Source: Flavihumibacter fluvii (GTDB lineage: Bacteria; Bacteroidota; Bacteroidia; Chitinophagales; Chitinophagaceae). Taken from it: a stretch of DNA of 64,000 bases. Positions 28,396-37,049 of this stretch are shown piece by piece. The stretch is from NCBI RefSeq assembly GCF_018595675.2, contig NZ_CP092333.1, positions 4,798,001 through 4,862,000 of the forward strand, in the 5' to 3' direction. A program made the translations under genes and the position numbers. The first letter of the stretch is position 1; each line of letters starts with the position of its first letter. The notes under the pieces are model-generated. The model saw only the letters and a program-made list of their open reading frames with translations. It had not been told where the DNA came from and did not search any database.

Positions 28396-28812
28396 ATGCA
28401 TTGGAATTTTAATTTAGCCCAGTTGCCTTCTGTTGCGAAGCAATTGCTGCTGGCGCTGGGTCAATACCGGGTGGTCGCTTTATATGGGCCAATGGGGGCA
28501 GGTAAGACTACCCTGGTACATGCTATTTGTGAGGTAATGGGTGTGCGTGATGCAGTGGGTAGTCCAACCTTTTCAATCATCAATGAATATGCTTTTTCAG
28601 GTGGTTCGGTATTTCATATTGATTGTTACCGTTTGAGAGATGAAGCGGAAGCGATCGATGCCGGGGTGGAAGATTGCCTTTTTAGTGGTGAATGGTGTTT
28701 TGTGGAATGGCCGGAAAAAATTCCGCACCTGTTTCCTGCCGATGCTGCAATAATCCGGATCAGCGTTACAAATGCAACAACCCGCAGTCTGGACCTTGAA
28801 ATAAAGTTGTAA
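28396..28812 (+). CDS. tsaE: tRNA threonylcarbamoyladenosine biosynthesis ATPase TsaE
   Basis: A 138-residue P-loop ATPase that works with TsaB and TsaD to form t6A at position 37 of ANN-decoding tRNAs. Walker A is GPMGAGKTT (near residues 30-38), followed by GSPTFSIINEY and HIDCYRL, both TsaE signatures. EWPEKIP near the C-terminus is also typical. I start at ATG 28396; a TTG two codons upstream would fall in the -7 box. Only 23 bases separate it from the alanine dehydrogenase gene, so both may form one transcript. Confidence 0.95.
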   Translation: MHWNFNLAQLPSVAKQLLLALGQYRVVALYGPMGAGKTTLVHAICEVMGVRDAVGSPTFSIINEYAFSGGSVFHIDCYRLRDEAEAIDAGVEDCLFSGEWCFVEWPEKIPHLFPADAAIIRISVTNATTRSLDLEIKL

Positions 28813-28835
28813 TTTACTATTCCTTTTAGTCAAAC

Positions 28836-30050
28836 ATGGCCCAGCAAAAACCTTTTATCAGCCCTTCGTTCAGTTACGAAACCCTTGAAGAAACCCTTGA
28901 TGTTAAACCAACAGGCGCACAACTCCTTATTGGTATACCCAAAGAAATTGCCTTGCAGGAGAACAGGGTGGCACTTACGCCCGATGCCGTTGGCGTGCTG
29001 GTGAGCAATGGCCACCAGGTGATAATTGAGCACAATGCCGGCGATATGGCGCATTACCGCGATAAGGAATATAGTGAAGCCGGGGCCAAGATCGTATATG
29101 ATAAAGCCGAAGTATACAAGGCGCCATTGTTGGTGAAAAGTGCACCGGTAATTGAGGAAGATATTCCTTTCCTGCAACCCAACCAGGTGATCATATCGCC
29201 TATGCACATCACATTGCTGAAGGCCGATCTGCTGGAAAAAATGATGGAAAAAAGGATCACGGCACTTTCATTTGAAAGCCTGAAAGATGAGAATGGTACA
29301 TTTCCAATTGTACGCAGTATGAGTGAAATAGCCGGAAGTTCTGTGATGCTGATCGCTGGCCAGTACCTGGGTTCTGCTAATCATGGTAAGGGGGTCTTAT
29401 TGGGGGGGATCACTGGAATTCCGCCATCAAAAGTAATTATCCTTGGTGCAGGTATTGTTGGGGAGTATGCCGCCCGCGCGGCACTGGCATTAGGCGCATC
29501 TGTAAAAGTATTCGATAACAGTGTTTATCGTTTAAAGCAATTGCAGGATAATGTCGGGCATCGCCTTTGGACATCTGTGCTGGAACCCAAAATCCTGGCC
29601 AAACAATTGAAAACCTGTGAAGTTGCCGTAGGTACATTACGCAGTAACAGCGGCCGGGCACCGGTTGTGGTGACCGATGAGATGGTGAGTAATATGCGTC
29701 CGGGTAGTGTGATCATCGACGTTAGTATTGATAGCGGAGGTTGTTTTGAAACCTCAGAAATTACCAGCCATGAGCACCCAATTTTCATGAAGTACGGCGT
29801 CATACATTATTGTGTACCGAATATACCGTCTGGGTTTGCCCGTACCGCATCTCATGCCATCAGTAATGTGCTAATGCCCCTTTTGCTTGATGCGGCAGAC
29901 GAGGGCGGTATTGAAAACCTGATCTGGCATCGGGTTCATTTGCGCAGCGGCATTTACCTCTTTAAAGGTGCGCTCACACATTTTCACCTGAGCCAGCGCT
30001 TTAACCTAAAGTATACCGACCTGAACCTGTTGATCGCCAGCCGGCGGTAA
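28836..30050 (+). CDS. ald: Alanine dehydrogenase
   Basis: Catalyses NAD-dependent, reversible deamination of L-alanine to pyruvate and ammonia. The 404 residues match the longer Bacteroidota form. The substrate part begins GIPKEIALQENRVALTP, whose Arg binds the carboxylate, followed by LLVKSAPV (Lys) and MHIT (His), the family's active-site residues. The Rossmann motif GAGIVGEYAARAALALGA is near residue 206. The C-terminus returns to domain 1 (PSGFARTASHAISN). It is downstream of tsaE in the same direction and converges with the ABC gene, with one base between stops. Confidence 0.92.
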   Translation: MAQQKPFISPSFSYETLEETLDVKPTGAQLLIGIPKEIALQENRVALTPDAVGVLVSNGHQVIIEHNAGDMAHYRDKEYSEAGAKIVYDKAEVYKAPLLVKSAPVIEEDIPFLQPNQVIISPMHITLLKADLLEKMMEKRITALSFESLKDENGTFPIVRSMSEIAGSSVMLIAGQYLGSANHGKGVLLGGITGIPPSKVIILGAGIVGEYAARAALALGASVKVFDNSVYRLKQLQDNVGHRLWTSVLEPKILAKQLKTCEVAVGTLRSNSGRAPVVVTDEMVSNMRPGSVIIDVSIDSGGCFETSEITSHEHPIFMKYGVIHYCVPNIPSGFARTASHAISNVLMPLLLDAADEGGIENLIWHRVHLRSGIYLFKGALTHFHLSQRFNLKYTDLNLLIASRR

Positions 30051-30051
30051 T

Positions 30052-30672
30052 CTATTTATAATCTGAAATGGAAATGGTGGTTTCACAGAAATGATATTCC
30101 TGTTGGTCATTGCTGCTTACAATAATCAGCCGGTGGTTCGCATATTTACCCATCAGCTCCTGGTATAGTACAATTCCGGCAGCATCCAGGTTGGTGCAGG
30201 GTTCATCCAGCAAAACCACCTGGGTATCCGAAAATATGGCTTGCGCAAGTTTGAGCCTTTGTTTCATGCCGGATGAATAAAAACGGACCTGTTTATTGGC
30301 CGCTTTTTCCAATCCGACTTCTTTCAAAATTTCAAGCAGGGTAAGCGATGGATGTAAAGGCTTGAATTTTTCGTGGAAGGCCAGGAATTCAAGTGCGGTC
30401 ATTTCTTCAATCAATTCCAGGTAAGGGGCGGCTATGGAAAGATGGCGGTAAACTGTTTCAGGTTCTACAGCATTCCCCTGTAAGGAATAGCTTATTTTTC
30501 CCGCAGATGTAGTTAAGGCACCAGCCAAGGCCTGAAGTAATGTGCTTTTGCCGGAACCATTGGGTCCTGTGATGGCATAGGTTTTACCAGCATGAAAAGT
30601 GTAGCTGAGGTTTCGGAAGATCCACTCCCGGTTAAATCGTTTTCCGGTATCAGATAGCGCTATCGTCATCAT
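30052..30672 (-). CDS. Stand-alone ABC transporter ATPase
   Basis: A 206-residue nucleotide-binding domain: Walker A GPNGSGKST, signature YSSGMKQRLKLAQAI, Walker B VVLLDEPCTNLD. The signature SSGMKQR resembles CcmA or ABC-2-type exporters. No permease is adjacent, so the partner and cargo cannot be named. The ATG pair at 30670-30672/30667-30669 lies inside the last codons of lpxA, an overlap of 23 bases that suggests translational coupling. Being the final gene of the lipid A block, it might act in envelope assembly, but that is inference. Its stop meets the alanine dehydrogenase stop. Confidence 0.88.
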   Translation of the reverse strand: MMTIALSDTGKRFNREWIFRNLSYTFHAGKTYAITGPNGSGKSTLLQALAGALTTSAGKISYSLQGNAVEPETVYRHLSIAAPYLELIEEMTALEFLAFHEKFKPLHPSLTLLEILKEVGLEKAANKQVRFYSSGMKQRLKLAQAIFSDTQVVLLDEPCTNLDAAGIVLYQELMGKYANHRLIIVSSNDQQEYHFCETTISISDYK

Positions 30673-31456
30673 TGCTGCCTTTGGTGAAGCGCTTGATGAT
30701 TCCCCGGCCGCTTTCTCTTATAAAAGTGACGATTTCATCGCGTTCGTCGGTAGCGCTGAATTCTTCTTCAATAAATTCCAGGGCCTGGGTGGTATTCATG
30801 CCTTTATTATACAAAATGCGGTATATATCCAGAACATGATTAATACGATCCACGCTGAATCCCCGTCGTTTCAAACCTACAGAATTTACACCGGCATAAG
30901 ACAAGGGGGTGCGGGCTGCTTTAATATAGGGCGGAACATCTTTACTTACAAGGGAGCCACCACTTACAAATGCATGTTGACCGATTTGTACAAACTGGTG
31001 AACAGCGCTGACTCCGCCAATAATAGCCCAGTCGCCAACTGTTACATGACCGGCCATTTGGACGTTATTGCTCATGATTACATTATTGCCTACAATACAA
31101 TCATGGGCCAGGTGGCTATAGGCCATAATCAGGCAATTTTTTCCAACTGCGGTCCTGCCGCGGTCTTTGGTTCCACGGTTAATGGTAACAAATTCGCGGA
31201 TGGTTGTACCATCGCCAATTTCAACATTTGAATATTCCCCTTCAAATTTCAGGTCCTGCGGTGTAGCTGCCAATACGGCGCCAGGAAATATCCGGCAGTT
31301 TTTTCCAATGCGGGCCCCTTCCATAATGGTCACATTGCTACCTACCCATGTGCCTTCTCCAATTTCCACATCCTGGTGGATGACCGTAAAGGGATCAACT
31401 TTTACATTGGTGGCCAGTCGGGCGTTGGGATGTATGTAGGTATGCGGGTGAATCAT
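30650..31456 (-). CDS. lpxA: Acyl-ACP--UDP-N-acetylglucosamine O-acyltransferase LpxA
   Basis: The first step of lipid A synthesis: transfers a 3-hydroxyacyl chain to UDP-GlcNAc. A left-handed parallel beta-helix of hexapeptide repeats fills the first 190 of 268 residues. The catalytic His is in AYSHLAHDCIVGNN. The helical C-terminus contains KRRGFSVDRINHVLDIYRILY, typical of LpxA. It is the same strand and block as lpxC-fabZ and lpxD, but a terminator-like palindrome lies between it and lpxC-fabZ. Confidence 0.97.
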   Translation of the reverse strand: MIHPHTYIHPNARLATNVKVDPFTVIHQDVEIGEGTWVGSNVTIMEGARIGKNCRIFPGAVLAATPQDLKFEGEYSNVEIGDGTTIREFVTINRGTKDRGRTAVGKNCLIMAYSHLAHDCIVGNNVIMSNNVQMAGHVTVGDWAIIGGVSAVHQFVQIGQHAFVSGGSLVSKDVPPYIKAARTPLSYAGVNSVGLKRRGFSVDRINHVLDIYRILYNKGMNTTQALEFIEEEFSATDERDEIVTFIRESGRGIIKRFTKGSNDDDSAI

Positions 31457-31502
31457 TGCTATAGTTTCAAATCTAGTGGTTGGCCCCTTATTTACCGGGC
31501 AG

Positions 31503-31530
31503 AAAAAACGTCAGTTTACTAAACTGACGT
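31503..31530 (-). terminator. Terminator after lpxC-fabZ, in the lpxA leader
   Basis: ACGTCAGTTTACTAAACTGACGT (31508-31530) is a perfect palindrome with 11-base arms. On the minus strand it is followed by six T. It lies 16 bases after the lpxC-fabZ stop and 50 before the lpxA ATG. Confidence 0.75.
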
Positions 31531-31531
31531 G

Positions 31532-31539
31532 CAAAAATA
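31532..31539 (-). promoter_or_regulatory. -7-like box before lpxA, next to the palindrome
   Basis: The minus strand reads TATTTTTG, matching TAnnTTTG. If used, transcription would start within the palindrome at 31508-31530, so the lpxA mRNA would begin inside the hairpin. The match could be chance in AT-rich DNA. Confidence 0.3.
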
Positions 31540-31546
31540 GGTGTAA

Positions 31547-32953
31547 TTACTGTCTTTTCACTACCTGGGCCACCATGTCTGCTTCTGCACAAAGTTTATT
31601 TCCGACATATACGGTTCCCCGCATTTCGCAGATACCCCGTCTGATGGGGGCTGTCAGCTCCATTTTAAGCAACATTGTATCGCCGGGCACGATCTTCTGT
31701 TTGAATTTACAATTGTCTATTTTCAGGAAATAGGTATCATATGGTCCGGATGGCATTGAATTGATGGCCAGGATCCCACCTGTTTGTGCCAGAGCTTCAC
31801 ATAACAGTACGCCAGGCATTACCGGATTACCAGGAAAATGACCCTGGAAAAAAGGTTCATTAAAAGTGACGTTTTTCACACCAACAATCACTTTGTCGGT
31901 AAGTTCAATAATCTTGTCTACCAGCAGGAAAGGGTAGCGATGTGGTAAGGTTTGTTCTATTTGTTGTGCAGTGAAAATAGGCGGTTGGGTGCAATCATAT
32001 ACAGGTACATCCTTCAGATGTTTATTCTTTTTAATGTATTGTTTGATCTTTTTAGCGAATTCCACATTGGTGCTATGGCCCGGGCGGTTGGCAATAATCC
32101 TGGCTTTTATCGGATGCCCTATTAGGGCCAGATCACCTACTACATCCAACAGTTTATGGCGGGCAGGTTCATTGGGGAATCGAAGTTCAAGGTTATTCAG
32201 GTACCCTTCATGCTTCACTTCCATTTTATCGCGGCCGAAAGATTTGGCCAGGCGGTTCATTTCCTCTGCAGTTACTGGTTTATCTACCACAACGATGGCA
32301 TTGTTTATATCACCACCCTTAATCAGGTTATGTTCCAGTAACATTTCCAATTCATGGAGGAATACGAAGGTGCGGCAGGGTGAAATTTCTTTTACAAAAT
32401 CGCTCATTCTTTTTAGTCCGGCGTGCTGGGTACCCAACACAGGGGAATTAAAATCGATCAGCGTAGTAATCTGGTAGTCTACCGAAGGCATAGCCACCAT
32501 TTCAACCCTTTTTTTATCATCGTAGTGGTAAATGTTTTCATCAATACTGTACCAGGCTTTAGCGGCCTGTTGTTCCTGTACTCCAACTTCCTCCAGCATT
32601 TCAATGAATGGCTGCGAACTTCCATCCATGATGGGCGTTTCAGGCCCATTAATCTCAATCAGGCAGTTATCTACGCCCATTCCGACCAGTGCAGCAAGCA
32701 CATGTTCTACGGTACTGACTTTAGCGCCATTGTCTTCAATAGTGGTTCCCCTTGAAGTATCTGTCACCAAATCGCAATCGGCCTTGATCATTGGTTGGCC
32801 GGGAAGGTCGATCCGTTGAAACTGCAGCCCAAACCCCTGATTGGCCGGCCTAAAGGTCATGTCAACTTTTACCCCGGTATGCAATCCGGTTCCTGAAATA
32901 CTGATTTCCGACCCTACGGTATGTTGCTTATCGGGGTTGAAGTTTGCGTCCAT
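31547..32953 (-). CDS. lpxC-fabZ: Bifunctional LpxC / FabZ fusion
   Basis: One 468-residue chain for two lipid pathway enzymes, a fusion typical of Bacteroidota. The N-terminal 300 residues are LpxC, the zinc deacetylase that commits UDP-3-O-acyl-GlcNAc to lipid A. The His in VEHVLAAL and the pair in RHKLLDVVGD are the metal ligands. The C-terminal 150 residues are FabZ, 3-hydroxyacyl-ACP dehydratase, with LPHRYPFLLVDKI and the active-site motif FFQGHFPGNPVMPGVLLCEALAQ (His and Glu). It follows lpxD by 48 bases and has its own -7 box. Confidence 0.97.
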   Translation of the reverse strand: MDANFNPDKQHTVGSEISISGTGLHTGVKVDMTFRPANQGFGLQFQRIDLPGQPMIKADCDLVTDTSRGTTIEDNGAKVSTVEHVLAALVGMGVDNCLIEINGPETPIMDGSSQPFIEMLEEVGVQEQQAAKAWYSIDENIYHYDDKKRVEMVAMPSVDYQITTLIDFNSPVLGTQHAGLKRMSDFVKEISPCRTFVFLHELEMLLEHNLIKGGDINNAIVVVDKPVTAEEMNRLAKSFGRDKMEVKHEGYLNNLELRFPNEPARHKLLDVVGDLALIGHPIKARIIANRPGHSTNVEFAKKIKQYIKKNKHLKDVPVYDCTQPPIFTAQQIEQTLPHRYPFLLVDKIIELTDKVIVGVKNVTFNEPFFQGHFPGNPVMPGVLLCEALAQTGGILAINSMPSGPYDTYFLKIDNCKFKQKIVPGDTMLLKMELTAPIRRGICEMRGTVYVGNKLCAEADMVAQVVKRQ

Positions 32954-32972
32954 GCTGAGTTGTCTTGATTGG

Positions 32973-32980
32973 CAAAGATA
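32973..32980 (-). promoter_or_regulatory. -7 promoter box for lpxC-fabZ
   Basis: The minus strand reads TATCTTTG, 19 bases before the ATG at 32953, with no clear -33 partner. It suggests a short-leader internal promoter in the lipid A block. Confidence 0.45.
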
Positions 32981-33001
32981 GCCAACAGTATCTGTTTTAG
33001 G

Positions 33002-34054
33002 TTAGAGGTTGATTCTTTCGGCGAGTAATTGCTTCACCAATTGTTCGAGATCTTTCAGGCGTTTTTCCATCTCCGGTAAATTCCGGCTAACGGCCTGGCT
33101 GCGTAATGCACTGGTGTAGTCAAAGGCAGGGGAGCCGGTGACTGCAGTATTGGGTTGTTTGATCGATTTGCTTACACCACTTTGGGCATTGATTTTACTG
33201 CCATCAGCAATATTAATATGCCCCACAATACCTGCCTGTCCACCAATCATTACGTTATTGCCAATTTTGGTGGATCCACTTACGCCGGCTTGTGCAGCAA
33301 TAACTGTGTTTTGGCCTACTTCAACATTATGGGCCACTTGGATCAGGTTATCGAGTTTAGCTCCAGATCTGATAATGGTAGAGCCTATGGTTGCCCGGTC
33401 GATGGTTGCATTTGAACCAATTTCAACCCCATCTTCCACTACAACATTTCCGATCTGCGGCACCTTTTTGAAACTCCCGTCAGCCTGGGGGGCAAATCCA
33501 AAACCATCACTGCCAATCACACTGCCAGCATGGATGGTCACCTGTTTGCCGATCTTGCAATCGTAGTAAATCTTAACCCCGGGATGAATGATGCTATTGT
33601 CACCAATGGTTACATTGTTACCAATATATGTCTGCGGAAATATTTTTACCTGGTTACCAATAATTACTTTTTCGCCGATATAAGCAAATGCTCCAATGAA
33701 AACTCCATCCCCTAATTTGGCAGATGGGGAAACATAGGATGGCTCCTGTATGCCCACAAGTTGCTGTGTTTTCAGTTCCTGGTATTTAGTTAATAATGTG
33801 GCAAATGCTGAATAAGCATCGGGAACCCTGATCAGCGAAGGAGTTACTTCCTGCTTTAGTTCTAATGAATCATTCACAATCACAATCGAGGCCGATGTGG
33901 TATATAGATAATCTTCGTATTTAGGATTGGCCAAGAAGGAGAGTTGCCCGGTTGTAGCTTCTTCAATTTTTCCAAAAGACCCTACAGCAATGTCCGGATT
34001 ACCTTCAACTTTTCCATTGATCAGAACTGCTATCTGCGCGGCACTGAATTGCAT
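33002..34054 (-). CDS. lpxD: UDP-3-O-(3-hydroxyacyl)glucosamine N-acyltransferase LpxD
   Basis: The third lipid A step, adding the N-linked acyl chain. The 350 residues show the uridine-binding N-terminal domain (residues 1-100, ending in LIRVPDAYSAFATLL), a hexapeptide-repeat beta-helix, and the catalytic His in IQVAHNVEVG. The C-terminal coiled helix (RNLPEMEKRLKDLEQLVKQL) is the expected trimer-associated tail. It starts 10 bases after the HD-domain gene stop, so the two are almost certainly cotranscribed. Confidence 0.97.
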   Translation of the reverse strand: MQFSAAQIAVLINGKVEGNPDIAVGSFGKIEEATTGQLSFLANPKYEDYLYTTSASIVIVNDSLELKQEVTPSLIRVPDAYSAFATLLTKYQELKTQQLVGIQEPSYVSPSAKLGDGVFIGAFAYIGEKVIIGNQVKIFPQTYIGNNVTIGDNSIIHPGVKIYYDCKIGKQVTIHAGSVIGSDGFGFAPQADGSFKKVPQIGNVVVEDGVEIGSNATIDRATIGSTIIRSGAKLDNLIQVAHNVEVGQNTVIAAQAGVSGSTKIGNNVMIGGQAGIVGHINIADGSKINAQSGVSKSIKQPNTAVTGSPAFDYTSALRSQAVSRNLPEMEKRLKDLEQLVKQLLAERINL

Positions 34055-34064
34055 AATAAATATT

Positions 34065-35318
34065 TTAATACGGCAACGTAGTAAACATAGATGATGCCGA
34101 AACTGGATTCAGGTAGCAAAAGTAGTGTTTTTTAACAGGGCGGGATAAATTGTGCTGAATCAGGGCGTTATCCACCTGTGAAATATCTCTGATGCTACCA
34201 TCTTTAAAAAGTATATTGATCCTCTCTTCAGTTGGGTCATAAGTGGTATTACTGGCTTCCCCACTAAATACAAAATAAGCTATTTCGTCCAGGGACAGTC
34301 CTGTAATAATAGCCATGGCTTCTCTTTCATTGGCAATAAACTGACCAGAGAATGGGGCCGCCTGCAATTTAACTTTTAGCAACTGGCGATCCACGAGCAT
34401 ACGGCAAAGCACAGAAAGTACCTTATCCGGATGGAACATCCAGCTTTTTATGGCACCCATCACATCGTAATCATCCAACTGGCAGAATTTTTTCAGGTGC
34501 TTGCTGATATTGAGGGGTTCTGTATGGTGCAGGAAAAAATCCAATGTGGCCGATGGGGCATTTACGGGGATACCTGCAGTGATAAGGTCCCTGGCCCGGG
34601 AAATTATATTAACCAGCATTTTTTCAGCACAGAGCACTGTTTTATGCAAGTAAACCTGCCAGTACATCAGCCGCCTGGCCACCAGGAACTTTTCAATCGA
34701 AAAAATAGCTTTTTCTTCAACTACTAACTCACCTTCATGAACGGTGAGCATTTTCAGGATCCTGTCGTACATGATCACGCCTTCCGAAACGCCTGTAAAG
34801 AAACTGTCCCTGGTCAGGAAATCCATCCGGTCAACATCCAGTTGCCCTGAAATCAACTGGTGTAAAAACTTTTTGTGGTATTTTCCGGTGAATATGCATA
34901 TGGCAAGGTCCAGCTGACCCTTGAATTCTTCGTTCAATGACTGCATAATAAGGAGTGAAAGTGCTTCATGATGTACCCCCTGAATCAGTGTTTGCTCCAG
35001 TGCATGAGAAAACGGGCCATGGCCAATATCATGCAATAAAATGGCAATTTTTGAGGCAACCTCCTCTTCAGGAGTGATTTCGATTCCCTTGCTTTTTAAT
35101 TCGGCCAGGGCATTACTCATGAGGTGGTAGGCGCCCAGTGAGTGGTGCAGGCGATTGTGAACAGCTCCCGGGTATACCAGGTGGGCAAACGCCATTTGCT
35201 GGATGCGCCGCATTCGCTGGTAATAGGGGTGGTCAATGACTTTAAATACCAGGGGATGGTCGATGGTTATAAAACCATACACTGGGTCATTCACGATTTT
35301 CCGGGCCACCTTCATCAC
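34065..35318 (-). CDS. HD-domain phosphohydrolase (dGTPase/YwfO-like)
   Basis: A 417-residue HD-superfamily protein. The metal-binding motif is visible as HNRLHHSLG, then LLHDIGHGPFSHALEQ, and a later Asp in GQLDVDRMDFLTRDS. The layout matches the YwfO/SAMHD1-like branch, which hydrolyses dNTPs or other phosphoesters. The true substrate cannot be read from sequence. It is the first gene of the run leading into lpxD, with a 10-base gap. Its -7 box at 35356-35363 is back to back with that of porX. Confidence 0.88.
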   Translation of the reverse strand: MMKVARKIVNDPVYGFITIDHPLVFKVIDHPYYQRMRRIQQMAFAHLVYPGAVHNRLHHSLGAYHLMSNALAELKSKGIEITPEEEVASKIAILLHDIGHGPFSHALEQTLIQGVHHEALSLLIMQSLNEEFKGQLDLAICIFTGKYHKKFLHQLISGQLDVDRMDFLTRDSFFTGVSEGVIMYDRILKMLTVHEGELVVEEKAIFSIEKFLVARRLMYWQVYLHKTVLCAEKMLVNIISRARDLITAGIPVNAPSATLDFFLHHTEPLNISKHLKKFCQLDDYDVMGAIKSWMFHPDKVLSVLCRMLVDRQLLKVKLQAAPFSGQFIANEREAMAIITGLSLDEIAYFVFSGEASNTTYDPTEERINILFKDGSIRDISQVDNALIQHNLSRPVKKHYFCYLNPVSASSMFTTLPY

Positions 35319-35355
35319 CTTGCTGGTTTTGTTAAATTCAGTAAATACTAGCGGG

Positions 35356-35363
35356 CAAAAGTA
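35356..35363 (-). promoter_or_regulatory. -7 promoter box for the HD gene and lpxD
   Basis: The minus strand reads TACTTTTG, matching TAnnTTTG, 38 bases before the ATG at 35318. It sits 20 bases from the opposed porX box. Confidence 0.5.
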
Positions 35364-35383
35364 CGAAGCCGCAACAGATAAAT

Positions 35384-35391
35384 TACATTTG
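35384..35391 (+). promoter_or_regulatory. -7 promoter box for porX, possibly leaderless
   Basis: TACATTTG matches TAnnTTTG and ends 5 bases before the porX ATG at 35397. Transcription from it would begin at or very near the start codon. Confidence 0.5.
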
Positions 35392-35396
35392 AACTT

Positions 35397-36953
35397 ATGC
35401 CATTAGCAACAATACTCTGGGTGGATGACGAAATGGAAAGCCTTCAGTCACAGAAACTATTCCTGGAAACGAAGGGTTATTCAGTAATTACCCTTACCAA
35501 CGGATTTGATGCCATCGATTACGTAAAAGATAACCATGTTGATGTTGTTTTAATGGATGAAACAATGCCGGGAATAACAGGATTGGAAACACTGGCACAG
35601 ATCAAGGAGATCAACCAGCAGGTACCCGTTGTGCTGATCACCAAGAATGAAACAGAGAACCTAATGGATGATGCTATAGGGTCCCAGATCAGCGATTACC
35701 TAATTAAGCCCGTCAATCCTAATCAGGTCCTGTTAAGCCTGAAGAAAATTCTCGACAACCGCCGGTTGGTGGCAGAGAAAACAACTTTTGCCTATCAGCA
35801 GCAGTTCCGGAATCTTTTTATGGCATTGAACAGTAATCCCGATTTCAATGAATGGATGGACATTTACAAAAAACTGGTATACTGGGAGCTGGAAATGGAA
35901 AAAAGTGATAGTCCGGAGATGCAGGAAGTGTTGCAGTCCCAGAAACAGGAGGCGAATACGGAATTTTGCAAATTTGTATCACGCAATTACCTAAGTTGGG
36001 TGAATCCTAAATCTTCGAATGCGCCGATCATGTCGAATACCTTGTTTAAGTTCAAAGTATTGCCGCACATCGAAAAAAACGTACCTACATTTTTCATCTT
36101 GCTCGATAACCTTCGGTTCGATCAATGGAAGGCCATCCAACCGATATTTTCCAATTATTTCCGGATATTGGAGGAAGATAGTTTTTACAGCATTTTACCT
36201 ACTGCAACTCAATATGCCCGTAATGCCATTTTCGCCGGTTTAATGCCGCTTGAAATTGAAAAACAATTTCCTGAATATTGGAAGAATGATGAAGAGGAAG
36301 GCGGAAAGAACCTGCATGAAGAGTTGTTTTTCCGCGCACAACTTAAGCGGTTAAAGCGGGAAGATGTGAAGTTTTCATATGTAAAGGTAGTGAACCACCA
36401 GGCTGGCAACGACCTGGTGAATAATATTCATAACCTTATGGGCAACGACCTTAATATCATTGTATATAATTTTGTGGATATGCTGAGTCATGCCCGCACT
36501 GAAATGGAAGTTCTGAAGGAATTGGCCAGTGATGAAATCAGTTACCGCAGTATTACCGCCAGTTGGTTCGAGCATTCCCCGTTGTTCCAGGCGTTGAAAA
36601 AGGTAGCCGATAAAAAGATCAACCTGGTATTGGCGACAGACCATGGATCGGTTCGGGTGAATACGCCGCATAAAGTAGTGGGGGACAAACAAACAACTGC
36701 GAATTTGCGGTACAAACATGGTCGTAATCTCAATTTTGAGGTGAAAGATGTTTTGGCCATCCGCGATCCCAAGGAAGCCGGTTTGCCAGTTCCAACAGTA
36801 AATTCGGCCTATATTTTCGCGAAGGAAGACGGCTATCTTTGTTATCCCAATAACTATAACCATTATGTTAATTATTACCGTAATACGTTCCAGCACGGGG
36901 GAATCAGTTTGGAAGAGATGATCGTTCCTGTGATTAAGATGACCAGTAAATAA
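35397..36953 (+). CDS. porX: PorX: response regulator with PglZ phosphodiesterase-like domain
   Basis: A 518-residue regulator of the type IX secretion system. The receiver (residues 1-120) has the acidic residues at 10-11, phosphoacceptor Asp54 (LMDETMPG), Thr82 and Lys104 (LIKPVNP). After a helical linker, an alkaline-phosphatase-fold PglZ domain shows LLDNLRFDQW, the metal-site Thr in PTATQYARNAIF, NFVDMLSHAR and TDHGS. This is the order found in PorX of Porphyromonas gingivalis, which signals with the kinase PorY and sigma factor SigP. PorY is not adjacent here. Its presence implies that the organism has a T9SS elsewhere. Confidence 0.95.
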   Translation: MPLATILWVDDEMESLQSQKLFLETKGYSVITLTNGFDAIDYVKDNHVDVVLMDETMPGITGLETLAQIKEINQQVPVVLITKNETENLMDDAIGSQISDYLIKPVNPNQVLLSLKKILDNRRLVAEKTTFAYQQQFRNLFMALNSNPDFNEWMDIYKKLVYWELEMEKSDSPEMQEVLQSQKQEANTEFCKFVSRNYLSWVNPKSSNAPIMSNTLFKFKVLPHIEKNVPTFFILLDNLRFDQWKAIQPIFSNYFRILEEDSFYSILPTATQYARNAIFAGLMPLEIEKQFPEYWKNDEEEGGKNLHEELFFRAQLKRLKREDVKFSYVKVVNHQAGNDLVNNIHNLMGNDLNIIVYNFVDMLSHARTEMEVLKELASDEISYRSITASWFEHSPLFQALKKVADKKINLVLATDHGSVRVNTPHKVVGDKQTTANLRYKHGRNLNFEVKDVLAIRDPKEAGLPVPTVNSAYIFAKEDGYLCYPNNYNHYVNYYRNTFQHGGISLEEMIVPVIKMTSK

Positions 36954-37003
36954 CCCCTTTTCTGTGGAAAACTGGTGGGTACTAGTGATTACTTACCCGT
37001 CCT

Positions 37004-37020
37004 TACATTTGGTACTTTTG
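37004..37020 (+). promoter_or_regulatory. Two overlapping -7-like boxes before the 37050 gene
   Basis: TACATTTG (37004-37011) and TACTTTTG (37013-37020) both match TAnnTTTG. They lie 30-46 bases before the ATG at 37050. Confidence 0.5.
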
Positions 37021-37049
37021 TTGCCAAGACATAGTCAAGATTTCACTGA

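Noticed and set aside
36375-36896. 173-residue leftward frame inside porX
   Set aside because: It is antisense to the conserved PglZ domain and has no signature.
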